Source: Candidatus Zipacnadum vermilionense (GTDB lineage Bacteria; Armatimonadota; Zipacnadia; Zipacnadales; Zipacnadaceae). Taken from it: a stretch of DNA of 64,000 bases. The position numbers and the translations under genes are program-made. The stretch is taken from assembly GCA_029821755.1 (NCBI GenBank), contig JALGSV010000007.1:216368-280367 (forward strand), in the 5' to 3' direction. The notes beneath the pieces were generated by a model that saw only the letters and a program-made list of their open reading frames with translations, made no database searches and was not told where the DNA came from. This document shows positions 30,471 to 38,784 of the stretch, piece after piece; positions within the stretch are counted from its first letter, which is position 1; the number at the start of each line of letters is the position of its first letter.

Positions 30471-32309
30471 ATGAGATACCGCGTCATACTCAGCCCGGCC
30501 CTGGTTCTGTTCGCATTCTTCGCCTCGCTTGTTCTGGGGACAGGCCAAGTCTGCGCTCAGGTCAAGATTGAGGCCCCCAAGGACGGGGGCACCGTCTTCG
30601 GGGTGGTGACCGTGCAGGCCTCCAAGGCTGACCCCAACGACGGCTGGGTTGCCTTCCGCGTTACCCCCGCCGACCAGAAGTTCCTGGTGGCGGTCACCAC
30701 TCCCTTCGCCTTCGAGTGGAACACCGCGGCCCGCGACGACAAGGCCAAGCAATTGTACGCCGACGGTGACTATACCCTGGAGGCGGCGGCTTACGACGGC
30801 TCCGGTAAGCAGCAGGGCATCAGCACGATCACGGTCCACGTCAAGAACGCCATCGAGTCGAGCGCCTTCGGCCAGAAGGTCCTCCTGAGGACCAGTTACA
30901 GCCGCGCCGACGTCTTCCTCTACCAACTGGAGGGCAGTCAGGTGGTGGACGTGCCCGACCCCGCCGGCGACAAGTTGCGCAACCCGCCGGAGATGGATGC
31001 CGCCGCCGGTCCCATGGGTGGCATGATGCCGCCGATGGGCGGCATGGGCGGCATGGGCATGGGTCAGAGCACCGTGGGTGTCCCCTCCACCGTACGCATC
31101 AAGAGCGACGCGACCTGGACCCTGGAGGTGCTGACCCCCAGCGCCACCGGTCGCGCGATCGTCGACCAGGACCTGAAGCTCGGGTACTTCCTGTGTACCT
31201 GGGTCTGGCCGAAGAAGATGAATGAGAAGACGTACAAGATGGACCGGAACGTCCCGGACAAGTTCTCCGGCTGGTTGCCCGGCAACAAGACCGAGGCGCC
31301 GACGGAGGGACGCTTCTACCGCTTCAAAGTCATGGCCAACGGCAAGTTTGAGGAGATGCATAGGAACGACCCCGCCTTCCCCATGGGCCAGTTCTACACC
31401 GAGCTACCCACGGACCCGGTCAGCCCCGGCTCGACCTGGAACGGGAAGATGGCGATGATTACGGGACTGACCGACTCCGATACCAGCTTCGTGCCCGCCA
31501 CCTTCCGCCTGGAAGGCTTTGAGTACCGCGGCAAGTACCGCTGCGCGCGCATCAGTGCGACCCACACCGAGACCGACGTCCAGATCCCCTGGGATCTGCC
31601 CGGCGCGCCCGCCTCTTCCTCCATCGGCGGGCTCGGCGGCACCGCAGGGCCACCCGGCGCCGCGCCGGGTGGCATGCCTGGCATGAGTCCCATGATGGGG
31701 CCGGGCGGCGGCGCCATAGGCGGCGGGGCGATGGGCGGCATGGGTGGCATGGGTGGCATGGGCCAGACCGGCCCGGACGGTGAGCCCGCCGGTACGCTCA
31801 AGGGAAACGTCACCATCAAGCGCGTGGCCTACTTCGCCATCGACGAGGGCCGCTTCGTCGCTTTCGAGGATACCGTCAACAAGAAGGTCAGCCAGATCCT
31901 ACTTCCTGACCCGATGGAGATGGGGGGCGGCATGATGGGTGGTGGGATGATGGGGGGCGGCATGATGGGCATGAAGCCGCTGGACTATCGCGGTCTCAAC
32001 CACCTGGATGCCACCGAGAAGATGGGCTCCCTGGTGGGCGCCGGCGGCGGCCTGGGGGGCGGCATGGGCGGTATGATGGGCGGTCCTGGCGGGATGATGG
32101 GCGGGATGATGGGCGGGATGGCCCCTCCGCCGATGCCCGGGATGCCGGGGATGATGCCCCCCGGCGGCGGGCCTCCGGGCGGCATGATGGGCGGCATGAT
32201 GCAGATGGAGCCGCCGGTGCCGGCCGTCATCAACATTGACACCACGCTCAAGGTGGAGGAGGTCCGGCAGGTCGCCGGCCACGCCGTGGCCGCCCGTACC
32301 AGTCTCTAG
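30471..32309 (+). CDS. Met/Gly-rich exported protein with Ig-like domain
   Basis: 612 residues from ATG 30471 with a signal peptide (MRYRVILSPALVLFAFFASL, ends near 29). Residues 30-135 form an Ig-like sandwich (KIEAPKDGGTVFGVVTVQ, YTLEAAAYDGSGK). Then come segments of repeated Met-Gly-Gly (GGMMPPMGGMGGMGMG near 181-200; again at 400-425, 480-505 and 520-590) between ordered stretches. The low-complexity runs may bind metal or form a flexible sheet, but that is inference. The ordered domain 205-390 (KMNEKTYKMDRNVPDKFSG) is unknown to me. A hairpin terminator follows at 32356. Confidence 0.7.
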   Translation: MRYRVILSPALVLFAFFASLVLGTGQVCAQVKIEAPKDGGTVFGVVTVQASKADPNDGWVAFRVTPADQKFLVAVTTPFAFEWNTAARDDKAKQLYADGDYTLEAAAYDGSGKQQGISTITVHVKNAIESSAFGQKVLLRTSYSRADVFLYQLEGSQVVDVPDPAGDKLRNPPEMDAAAGPMGGMMPPMGGMGGMGMGQSTVGVPSTVRIKSDATWTLEVLTPSATGRAIVDQDLKLGYFLCTWVWPKKMNEKTYKMDRNVPDKFSGWLPGNKTEAPTEGRFYRFKVMANGKFEEMHRNDPAFPMGQFYTELPTDPVSPGSTWNGKMAMITGLTDSDTSFVPATFRLEGFEYRGKYRCARISATHTETDVQIPWDLPGAPASSSIGGLGGTAGPPGAAPGGMPGMSPMMGPGGGAIGGGAMGGMGGMGGMGQTGPDGEPAGTLKGNVTIKRVAYFAIDEGRFVAFEDTVNKKVSQILLPDPMEMGGGMMGGGMMGGGMMGMKPLDYRGLNHLDATEKMGSLVGAGGGLGGGMGGMMGGPGGMMGGMMGGMAPPPMPGMPGMMPPGGGPPGGMMGGMMQMEPPVPAVINIDTTLKVEEVRQVAGHAVAARTSL

Positions 32310-32355
32310 CCTCCCAGTATGCCACAGGGGCGGATGACTCCCCTGATCACACGAG

Positions 32356-32417
32356 GAGGGGCCGGATAGGTGGCTCGCCCCGCTAGGGGGCGCGTCACGG
32401 AACCTATCCGGCCCCTC
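32356..32417 (+). terminator. Hairpin after the Met/Gly-rich gene (family D element)
   Basis: Perfect 16-base arms at 32356-32371 (GAGGGGCCGGATAGGT) and 32402-32417 around a loop with its own CGCCCC/GGGGCG hairpin. It lies between two plus-strand genes. The 15-mer GAACCTATCCGGCCC from its right side recurs at 53070-53084. Confidence 0.7.
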
Positions 32418-32462
32418 TTGTGTTGTGAGGGGTGCCTACTCATCCCCCGCCGGAGGTCCAAG

Positions 32463-33719
32463 GTGCGCACACTCCTGCTGATCTGCTGCCTCGGTACGCT
32501 CGGCGCTTTGAGCGCCCCCGTACGGGCCGACGATACCCCCGCCAGTCTTACCCATCACCTGGAGATCGCCGTCTGGTACGACGGTGGCAGCGGCAGCCTC
32601 GGTCCCCTGGGCGATCTCTGCTGGCTCTTCCAGCAGCGCCACAAGGAGGTGATGGTCAACCTCCGCCGGTACCCCACCCTGACCGCCTACGGGCTCCTGA
32701 CGCGCTGGACCACGATCGACCCCGGCGGCGCCCCCGACCTGCTGGTAATCAGCAGCTCCTGGATCACCCAGTTCAAAGACTCCCTGGTGACGCTGGACGA
32801 ACTCGCCACCGGCCCTGCCGCCAAGAAGTTCGTCCCCGGCGCGCTGGAGTTGTTCACCGTCGACGGACACCTGCGGGCGGTGCCGTGGAGCCTGGCCGCG
32901 CGCGTGCTGGTGGTGCGTAGCGACCTGCTGGAGGAGAAGAAGCTCCAGGCGCCGGGGGACTGGAAACAGGTGGCGGAGGTAGCCGCGGCGCTGCATGACC
33001 CGCCGCAACTCTACGGTCTTGGCCTGCCCGGCCGCGAGAACGGGGGCGGAGCGGCACTGCTGCAGGAGATGATGTGGGCGGAGGAGGACGCGCTGCTAGG
33101 GCCCACCGGCGAGACCGACTTCACCAGTGAGGGCAAGGTCCGCGCCCTGGAGCGCTACGCGGAGTTGACCAAGTCCGCCCAGCCGGAAATCCTCACCTGG
33201 ACCCAGAGCGATCTGGAGGGTCTCTTTGCCGCCGGGCGTCTGGGGATGGTGGTCACCGACACTTGGGCGGCGCGGTCCTGGCGCGGAGCGCAGGGGATGC
33301 CCGCCTTTCAGGTCCTGCCGCTGCCGGGTGGGCGTCGGCCGGTGGGGCACCTGCTCGGGGATGGCCTGGCAGTCTTTGGCAAGAGCCCGGAGCGGGAGCT
33401 GGCCCTGCAATTCGTACAGACCGTACTGCAGCCGCAGGCGCAGCGCAAACTGGTGGAGTGGGGCGGGCTGCCGGTACACCAGAACCTGCTGAACGAGGCG
33501 GCTAAAGGCCCCTTCCTCAGTGCGGTGTTGCCTACGGTGCCGCAGGCGCGCATCGTCCCTCCCTTCCAGCCTCGAGCCCTCAACCAGGCGCTGGACTATG
33601 CCCTGCACTTGGCCCTGAGCGGGCGCGCCTCCCCGGCGCAAGCCCTGGCCGCCGCGCAGAACGCCCTTCGCGGCCAAACCACCCCCACCACCCCAGGAGC
33701 CCCGCCAGGAGTGGGGTAG
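32463..33719 (+). CDS. Extracellular solute-binding protein (family 1-like)
   Basis: 418 residues. I chose GTG 32463 because GGAGG is 6 bases upstream and a signal peptide (VRTLLLICCLGTLGALSAP) follows at once. The mature part resembles ABC-type sugar-binding proteins: HHLEIAVWYDGGSGSLGPLG at the start, PDLLVISSSWITQFKDSL and YAELTKSAQPEILTWTQSD within, and FAAGRLGMVVTDTWAARS near 257. No permease or ATPase genes lie beside it, so it may use a partner elsewhere, or may be an exported binding protein with no transport job. Confidence 0.72.
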   Translation: MRTLLLICCLGTLGALSAPVRADDTPASLTHHLEIAVWYDGGSGSLGPLGDLCWLFQQRHKEVMVNLRRYPTLTAYGLLTRWTTIDPGGAPDLLVISSSWITQFKDSLVTLDELATGPAAKKFVPGALELFTVDGHLRAVPWSLAARVLVVRSDLLEEKKLQAPGDWKQVAEVAAALHDPPQLYGLGLPGRENGGGAALLQEMMWAEEDALLGPTGETDFTSEGKVRALERYAELTKSAQPEILTWTQSDLEGLFAAGRLGMVVTDTWAARSWRGAQGMPAFQVLPLPGGRRPVGHLLGDGLAVFGKSPERELALQFVQTVLQPQAQRKLVEWGGLPVHQNLLNEAAKGPFLSAVLPTVPQARIVPPFQPRALNQALDYALHLALSGRASPAQALAAAQNALRGQTTPTTPGAPPGVG

Positions 33720-33829
33720 AGGGAATCGACAAACGATAGTCGATGAATGATAGATGGAGAGTTATAGATAGGGGTGCGGCCGGACTTGGGGATGTCACGC
33801 CCTGGCGCTCCCCATTTATCCTGCATCGT

Positions 33830-36037
33830 TCATTGCTTCAGCTTCTCCACCCACTCCGCGTCCGTCTTCTCTCCCGTTTTCCCCAAGGCCTCGGCCGTCT
33901 GCGCGGCCATTAGCTTGAGGGCCTCCAGGTCGCCGGTCCGGAGGACCTGCATGGTCTGCATCAGCAGTTGCACCTCCGGCGAGCCCTGGAGAATATTGGC
34001 CAGCAGTGGCGCCATCTTCCGGCGGTACTCCAGCGCGCGGGCCGGGTCGCCCTGCTGCTCGGTGCGCCGGGCCAGGTAGTCCCACGCGAACAGGTAGGTC
34101 GGGTCGGGGTATTCCAGCGCGGCGTACTTGCGCACCGGCGTGTCATACAAGTCGGCCAGCTTCTGCCAGGAGGCGGTGGCCAGTTCCTCCCGCCCGGCTT
34201 GTGCCGCCAGTCGCGCCTGGTCCGCCAGACCCAGGAGGTAGTTGGGGTTGCACTGCAGGGCCGTGCCCGCGGCGGCCAGAGCTGCGTCCAGTTCTCCTGC
34301 CTTCCCATACAGCAGCGCCAGCTTCCGCCAATTGCTGGGGTCGGAGGGTCGCAAGGCCGTCACCCGCCGGCGAGCGGTGATAGCCTGGGCCAGAGCAGCG
34401 GTGTCACGCTGCGGATCGCGCACCTGTCCATGCCAGGCCCTCGCCAGCATGTCCCACGCCTCTGCGTCCCAGGGGTCGGCGCGGGTAGCCGCTGTCGCCT
34501 GGTCCGCCGCGCCGCGCGGGTCGCCGGCTCCCCGCGCCGCGGACGTTGCGGCTAGGCGGGTCTGTGCGACTAGGAAGATACTCAGTCCTACCGCCACCAG
34601 CCCCAGCGCGACCAACGCCAGGACCCTCCGCCACGATCGCACCGGGGCCGGGGATGCCTCCCTCGCCTCTCCGTCGGCCAGCGCCGCTCCCGCCAGCAGG
34701 AATAGCGACGCCGTGACCGCCGGGCAGTACCAACTATAGTCTACGAGGTTGTGCACTAGGAATCCGGCCAGGGCCGCCAGCGCCGCACAGGGGAGTAGCC
34801 GTCCGAGTCCCCCCTCGCCCGTAGGGAGAGGGGGCTGCGGGAGTGAGGCGGCTCCCAGCCTCCGCCGGAGGGCCCGAATAACCAGCACCCACAGCGCCAG
34901 AAAGGCCGCCAGTCCCGGTAGACCTGCCTCCGTCGCTACCTGCAAGTAGCTCTGGTGCCCCAGGCGGGTGAAGCCGGTCTCGGCGTAGGGCGGGTAGGAC
35001 CACTCAAAGCTCCCCGGCCCGAAGCCCTGCAACGGGCGGGCCTGAATCATGCGCACCATGCCCGCCCAGGTATAGTAGCGGAACATCGCTGAGTTAGATT
35101 GGGTGCTGAAGGCGGCGACTACGCGGTTGCGCAGGGGCGGCGCCAGCAGGCTCAGGGCGATGCCCGCCGCCACCAATACCAACACCGACCGCCGCAGCCG
35201 CCAGCTCGTGGCCGTCCCCGCCGGCGCCAGCGTCCAGCTCAAGGTAATCGCCGCCGCAATCGCCCCCAGTGCCCCGCCCTTGGAGCCGGTCAGGGGCAAG
35301 GCGACGACCATCAGCGCCACCGCCGCCACCGACAGTGGCCGCGCCCAGGAGTGGGTGCCGGCCTCGCGAGGGGCACCAGCGGCTGTAGGGCGCGGGCTTC
35401 GTGCCGCGCCCCTCCCCCGAGCAGGGGCGGGCGGCGTAGCACTCTCCCCTCGCCAATACCTCGCGACCAGCGCTACCCCCGCCGGGAGGCTCACCAGCAA
35501 GTACGCCGCGACCAGGTTAGGGTTGAAGAAGGTGGCAAAGACGCGCCACTCGACCGAGCCGGTATTGCGCAGAGTCTGCAGGTATTCTCGCAGGGCGATC
35601 GCCGCGACGATCGCCCCCCCGAGCGCCAGGGCCCCGGCCAGGGCCTCGCCCCACCGCCCCCCCAGAAGCGCTCGGGCCAAATGAAAGCACAGCACATAGG
35701 AGAGCACCTGCACCACCACCAGGATCGCTCCATGCGTGTAGGGCGCCCAGAGGATACCTGCCGCCATCAGTACCAACAGCGCCAGCCACGCCCAGTCTTC
35801 CGCCGCTCGCGGACCCCAGCCTCGCCCGCCGCGCCCGTAACCCCCGACCACGAACAGCCCGGCCGCTAGTACCGTCACTAGCGCTACCAACCCGGTCTGC
35901 CAATCGAACAGCCGCCCGCCGAACAGCGGCAGCGTAACTCCCAGCGCCAACACCAGCCCGCGCGCCACCTGCTGGACAACCGGCAGGGGCGGCGGGGCGA
36001 CGGGGGCGGGTGGAGTTGGCGACTTGCGCTTCTTCAT
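33830..36037 (-). CDS. O-antigen ligase-family protein with C-terminal TPR region
   Basis: 735 residues from ATG 36037 (MKKRKSPTPPAPVAPPPLP). The N-terminus is Pro-rich, followed by about a dozen membrane helices (to about 490) with a Wzy/WaaL-like loop (GFGPGSFEWSYPPYAETGFTRLGHQSYLQ) that carries the conserved H-x-x-Y. From about 505 the soluble part contains TPR-like helices (GDPRGAADQATAATRADPWD and later). This matches ligases that join polysaccharide to lipid A core or extracellular glycans. Two GC-rich repeats are encoded in frame at 34804-34850 and 35383-35432. Confidence 0.82.
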   Translation of the reverse strand: MKKRKSPTPPAPVAPPPLPVVQQVARGLVLALGVTLPLFGGRLFDWQTGLVALVTVLAAGLFVVGGYGRGGRGWGPRAAEDWAWLALLVLMAAGILWAPYTHGAILVVVQVLSYVLCFHLARALLGGRWGEALAGALALGGAIVAAIALREYLQTLRNTGSVEWRVFATFFNPNLVAAYLLVSLPAGVALVARYWRGESATPPAPARGRGAARSPRPTAAGAPREAGTHSWARPLSVAAVALMVVALPLTGSKGGALGAIAAAITLSWTLAPAGTATSWRLRRSVLVLVAAGIALSLLAPPLRNRVVAAFSTQSNSAMFRYYTWAGMVRMIQARPLQGFGPGSFEWSYPPYAETGFTRLGHQSYLQVATEAGLPGLAAFLALWVLVIRALRRRLGAASLPQPPLPTGEGGLGRLLPCAALAALAGFLVHNLVDYSWYCPAVTASLFLLAGAALADGEAREASPAPVRSWRRVLALVALGLVAVGLSIFLVAQTRLAATSAARGAGDPRGAADQATAATRADPWDAEAWDMLARAWHGQVRDPQRDTAALAQAITARRRVTALRPSDPSNWRKLALLYGKAGELDAALAAAGTALQCNPNYLLGLADQARLAAQAGREELATASWQKLADLYDTPVRKYAALEYPDPTYLFAWDYLARRTEQQGDPARALEYRRKMAPLLANILQGSPEVQLLMQTMQVLRTGDLEALKLMAAQTAEALGKTGEKTDAEWVEKLKQ
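34804..34850. repeat. In-frame family B-like repeat inside the ligase gene
   Basis: CCCCCCTCGCCC, GTAGGGAGAGGGGGCTGC and GGAGTGAGGC: the CCTCACCCCC...GGGAGAGGGGG layout, here read in frame as a Pro-rich loop around residues 396-411 of the ligase-family protein. Confidence 0.6.
35383..35432. repeat. In-frame GC-rich palindromic repeat inside the ligase gene
   Basis: GCTGTAGGGCGCGGGCTTCG and GCCGCGCCC hairpin followed by GAGCAGGGGCGGGCGG, encoding Pro/Arg-rich residues about 202-218 of the ligase-family protein. Confidence 0.5.
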
Positions 36038-36082
36038 CAGGTGACGGACCCCCAGGGAACCTGTGGCAGCGCCATCTTCACC

Positions 36083-36099
36083 GTTTTCTCGCGGAAAAC
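36083..36099. promoter_or_regulatory. Small operator-like palindrome
   Basis: GTTTTC-tcgcg-GAAAAC, 6-base arms, in the 141-base divergent gap between the ligase and the sugar isomerase genes. It could be a LacI-type operator, but no regulator is encoded nearby. Confidence 0.4.
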
Positions 36100-36178
36100 C
36101 TGCTGCGGCGCGGAGGACCCGACGAGGCACGCGGCGAAGAAGGGCTCTCAGCCATCTGCACTCGAGAGGACGGTCTTT

Positions 36179-37018
36179 ATGCGAACGAGTCTCTACACGT
36201 TGGTTACTCGCGAGTTCACCCTGCAGGAGAGCCTAGAGATGGCGGTCCAGGCCGGCTTCCCGGCGGTTGATCTCCGCCAAGGCCATAACGCCGAGGACAC
36301 CATTCATCTCAGCATCAGTATCAGCGACGCCGAGGCCGAGGCGGTCCGGGGCCTGGTAGAGGCTGCGGGCCTGCAGGTTTCCGGCCTGACCACGTACTAC
36401 CACGTGGGCAAGACCGATCCGGCCGAGGGGCAGGCAGAGCTGGACGGTTTGCGCCGTGGCTTCGCCCTGGCCGGGATCCTGGGCGCCCGCTTCGTGCGCT
36501 GCTCCGGCCCCCGCTTGGACTTCCCCGGCGGCTACGAGGCTGCCCGTGAGGCCTTCCGCCGGCAGGTCGACACCCTCGCCCCTGAGGCCCAGGCCGCGGG
36601 CGTCACCCTTACCATTGAGCAGCATGGGGGCACCTATTTCTCCTCCGCCGGACAGATCCTGGATATGTACCGCGGTGTCGGCAACGAATACACCGGCATC
36701 GTCTACGACCCCGGGAATTGCTTCTCCGAGGGCTACGAACGGCCTTGGGTCCAGGTGGAGATGCTGGCCAAACTGATCAAGGCTGTGCATGTCAAGAATT
36801 ACATGACCATAGTCGGCGAGGGCTCCCAGGAGACGCTGCCCTGCGAGCCCCGGCGCCTGGATGAGGGCCTGCTGGACTGGGGCGACATCGTCTCCCGTCT
36901 GCGCGCCGTCGGCTACGATAGCTACCTAACCCTGGAGGACTTCTATGGCGGCTTCCCCAGCGCCCAGGAGCGCCTCGACTGGGACGCGGCCTACCTCAAC
37001 GGACTGGCGGCCGGTTAG
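36179..37018 (+). CDS. Sugar phosphate isomerase/epimerase
   Basis: 279 residues, TIM barrel of the xylose isomerase-like superfamily. ATG 36179 (MRTSLYTLVTREFTLQESLE) has GAGAGGA 8 bases upstream. Metal ligands appear as TIEQHGG (Glu), YDPGNCFSEGY (Asp), KAVHVKNYM (His and neighbours) and LTLEDFYGG (Glu near the end). It is a second member of this family in the window (with 12470) and its substrate is unknown. The IMPase-like gene follows 34 bases on, which suggests one transcript and possibly inositol or sugar-phosphate chemistry. Confidence 0.85.
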   Translation: MRTSLYTLVTREFTLQESLEMAVQAGFPAVDLRQGHNAEDTIHLSISISDAEAEAVRGLVEAAGLQVSGLTTYYHVGKTDPAEGQAELDGLRRGFALAGILGARFVRCSGPRLDFPGGYEAAREAFRRQVDTLAPEAQAAGVTLTIEQHGGTYFSSAGQILDMYRGVGNEYTGIVYDPGNCFSEGYERPWVQVEMLAKLIKAVHVKNYMTIVGEGSQETLPCEPRRLDEGLLDWGDIVSRLRAVGYDSYLTLEDFYGGFPSAQERLDWDAAYLNGLAAG

Positions 37019-37052
37019 CCTCCGCGCCACGCGGATGTGAGGATGAGAATGA

Positions 37053-37829
37053 ATGTCTCCTAGAACCACGCCGGGGGAGGCCCTGGCGGAGATGATCGAC
37101 ATAACCAAGCGCGCCGGGGAGGTGGCTGCGCACTGGTTCGGCCAGGTCACGGCCACTCGCAAGAGCGACGGCACCCTGGCCAGTGAGGCCGACCTCGCCA
37201 CCGAGGTCTTCCTCATGGAGCAGATCGGACGGCTCTTCCCGGGCGACGAGATTTGCTCGGAGGAAACCCCCGAGCATCGCCGCGTCGGGCCGGGCCGGGT
37301 GTGGAGCCTCGACCCGGTGGACGGCACCCACAACTTCATCGCCGGCCTGGGTGTCTGGGCCGTTTCAGTGGGGCTGATCGAGGGCGGGATCCCGAGCCTG
37401 GGGGTAGTCCATTCGCCCCCACTGGGGCTGACCTGGGCCGCGGCGCGCGGGGAGGGAGCCTGGTTCGGGGGGGAGCCGATGGCTGCTCCCGCCGCTGGGC
37501 CGGTACAGCCCAACGATCTGATCGGCGTCAACACCGACATGCCCCCGGGCTTGCCGCCGTTCCCGGGCAAGGCCCGCAACCTGGGCAGCGCTGCCCTGCA
37601 CGCCGGCTGGGTCATGTCGGGGGTATTTCGCGCCGCCTACTTTCACAATTGGGTGCTGTGGGATCTGGCCGCGGCCCTCTGCCTGGCGGGGGAGGTAGGG
37701 GTAGAGGCCCGCGGGCTGGACAACCAGATTCTGACCAACCTGTCCGACCTGGGCGCCTCCGAGCGCCAGGGGCTGCTGATCCTGGCTCCGACCGGGCTGT
37801 GTGAGCCGCTGACTCACAGACTCGGCTAG
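37053..37829 (+). CDS. Inositol monophosphatase family protein
   Basis: 258 residues with the Mg-dependent phosphatase signatures: EETPEH (first metal Glu), DPVDGTHNFIAGLG near 89, and the later WDLAAALCLAGEVG. These families dephosphorylate inositol phosphate, histidinol phosphate, fructose bisphosphate or PAP, and the sequence does not settle which. It shares a likely transcript with the preceding sugar isomerase gene. ATG 37053 is close to ATG 37049 and has GAGG 10 bases upstream. Confidence 0.88.
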   Translation: MSPRTTPGEALAEMIDITKRAGEVAAHWFGQVTATRKSDGTLASEADLATEVFLMEQIGRLFPGDEICSEETPEHRRVGPGRVWSLDPVDGTHNFIAGLGVWAVSVGLIEGGIPSLGVVHSPPLGLTWAAARGEGAWFGGEPMAAPAAGPVQPNDLIGVNTDMPPGLPPFPGKARNLGSAALHAGWVMSGVFRAAYFHNWVLWDLAAALCLAGEVGVEARGLDNQILTNLSDLGASERQGLLILAPTGLCEPLTHRLG

Positions 37830-37869
37830 GCCGACTTGGGCACGCTATCCGGCCAGCCAGAAACCGCAA

Positions 37870-37895
37870 ACGGCGCAGGCTTTCACCTGCGCCGT
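37870..37895. terminator. Bidirectional terminator hairpin
   Basis: Perfect 10-base stem ACGGCGCAGG / CCTGCGCCGT with loop CTTTCA, followed by CTGTCTATC. It sits between the converging IMPase gene (ends 37829) and the minus-strand small protein (ends 37929). Confidence 0.75.
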
Positions 37896-37928
37896 CTGTC
37901 TATCATGTGTGCGTCCTCGCCGGCCTGG

Positions 37929-38138
37929 CTACTCGGCCTCCTCCTGGAGCGCGCAGAGCGCCTCTTGGTCTGGCGGCTGGTCCTCCGGCAGCGGGGTGCT
38001 TGCCCCCAGCCGCTTGGCGAGCGAGTCGTCCACCTCTGCCTCACCCGGGCCCCCAGTCTCCTCGGCCAGCTTCACAGTCAGGCGCGACCAATAGTCGCGA
38101 ATTTCGCACAGCCATCCTGGGGGATTCCGCGGTTCCAT
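37929..38138 (-). CDS. Small acidic protein of unknown function
   Basis: 69 residues starting at ATG 38138 (MEPRNPPGWLCEIRDYWSRL) with GGAGGGG about 8 bases upstream. The protein is acidic, with many Glu and Ala in the C-terminal part, and has no membrane segment. The same frame runs on to 38375 upstream but without a good start. It ends 34 bases before a shared terminator hairpin. I do not know its role; the good ribosome site and terminator are the evidence that it is expressed. Confidence 0.55.
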   Translation of the reverse strand: MEPRNPPGWLCEIRDYWSRLTVKLAEETGGPGEAEVDDSLAKRLGASTPLPEDQPPDQEALCALQEEAE

Positions 38139-38331
38139 GGGGCCCCTCCACGACCCGGCCCGGCCAACGTTGATTTGCGCCTGTGATGTACTAGTAGACG
38201 TGATCATCGTTGTTATTGTTCGGCTTGTCAGGACCAGACTTGAGGCCTCCGGCTCCTCCTGGGGCAGGAATACCCTCGCCTGGTCGCGAACTGAGTCGCT
38301 ACCGCCATCCGGCAGCCCAGGAGGGAGAGCC

Positions 38332-38784
38332 ATGAGCGCAGCGAAGGTGTTGGTGATCCACGGCCCCAACCTCAACCTACTGGGGGTGAGAGAGCCGAAG
38401 GTTTACGGCAGCCACAGCCTAGCGGAGATCGATACCATGATCCGCCAGGAGGCCGCCGCGCTGGATGTGGAGGTGCGCACGGTGCAGTCCAACCATGAGG
38501 GTGCGATCGTGGAGGCCATCCACAAGGCACTCGACTGGGCGCAGATCATCATCATCAACCCCGCCGCCTACACTCACACCTCGGTGGCCATCCGTGACGC
38601 GCTCGCCGCGGTGCGGTTGCCCGCCATCGAGGTACACCTGAGCAACGTCCACGCGCGGGAGGAGTTCCGCCAGCGTTCTCTGACCGCTCCGGTTTGCGCG
38701 GGGGTCATCAGCGGCTTCGGGGCGCACGGTTACCTGGCCGCCCTGCGCCTGGCCCTCACCCTGATCGAACCGGGGGACATCTGA
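38332..38784 (+). CDS. aroQ: 3-Dehydroquinate dehydratase, type II
   Basis: Third step of the shikimate pathway, dehydrating 3-dehydroquinate to 3-dehydroshikimate. The 150-residue type II enzyme has the signature GPNLNLLGVREPKVYG, with the Tyr and Arg of the active site, NPAAYTHTSVAIRDAL with the catalytic His, and EVHLSN. Length is typical (about 145-150). ATG 38332 has a GGAGGGAGAG site upstream. Its TGA stop shares the A of the next gene's ATG, so the two are coupled. Confidence 0.95.
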   Translation: MSAAKVLVIHGPNLNLLGVREPKVYGSHSLAEIDTMIRQEAAALDVEVRTVQSNHEGAIVEAIHKALDWAQIIIINPAAYTHTSVAIRDALAAVRLPAIEVHLSNVHAREEFRQRSLTAPVCAGVISGFGAHGYLAALRLALTLIEPGDI

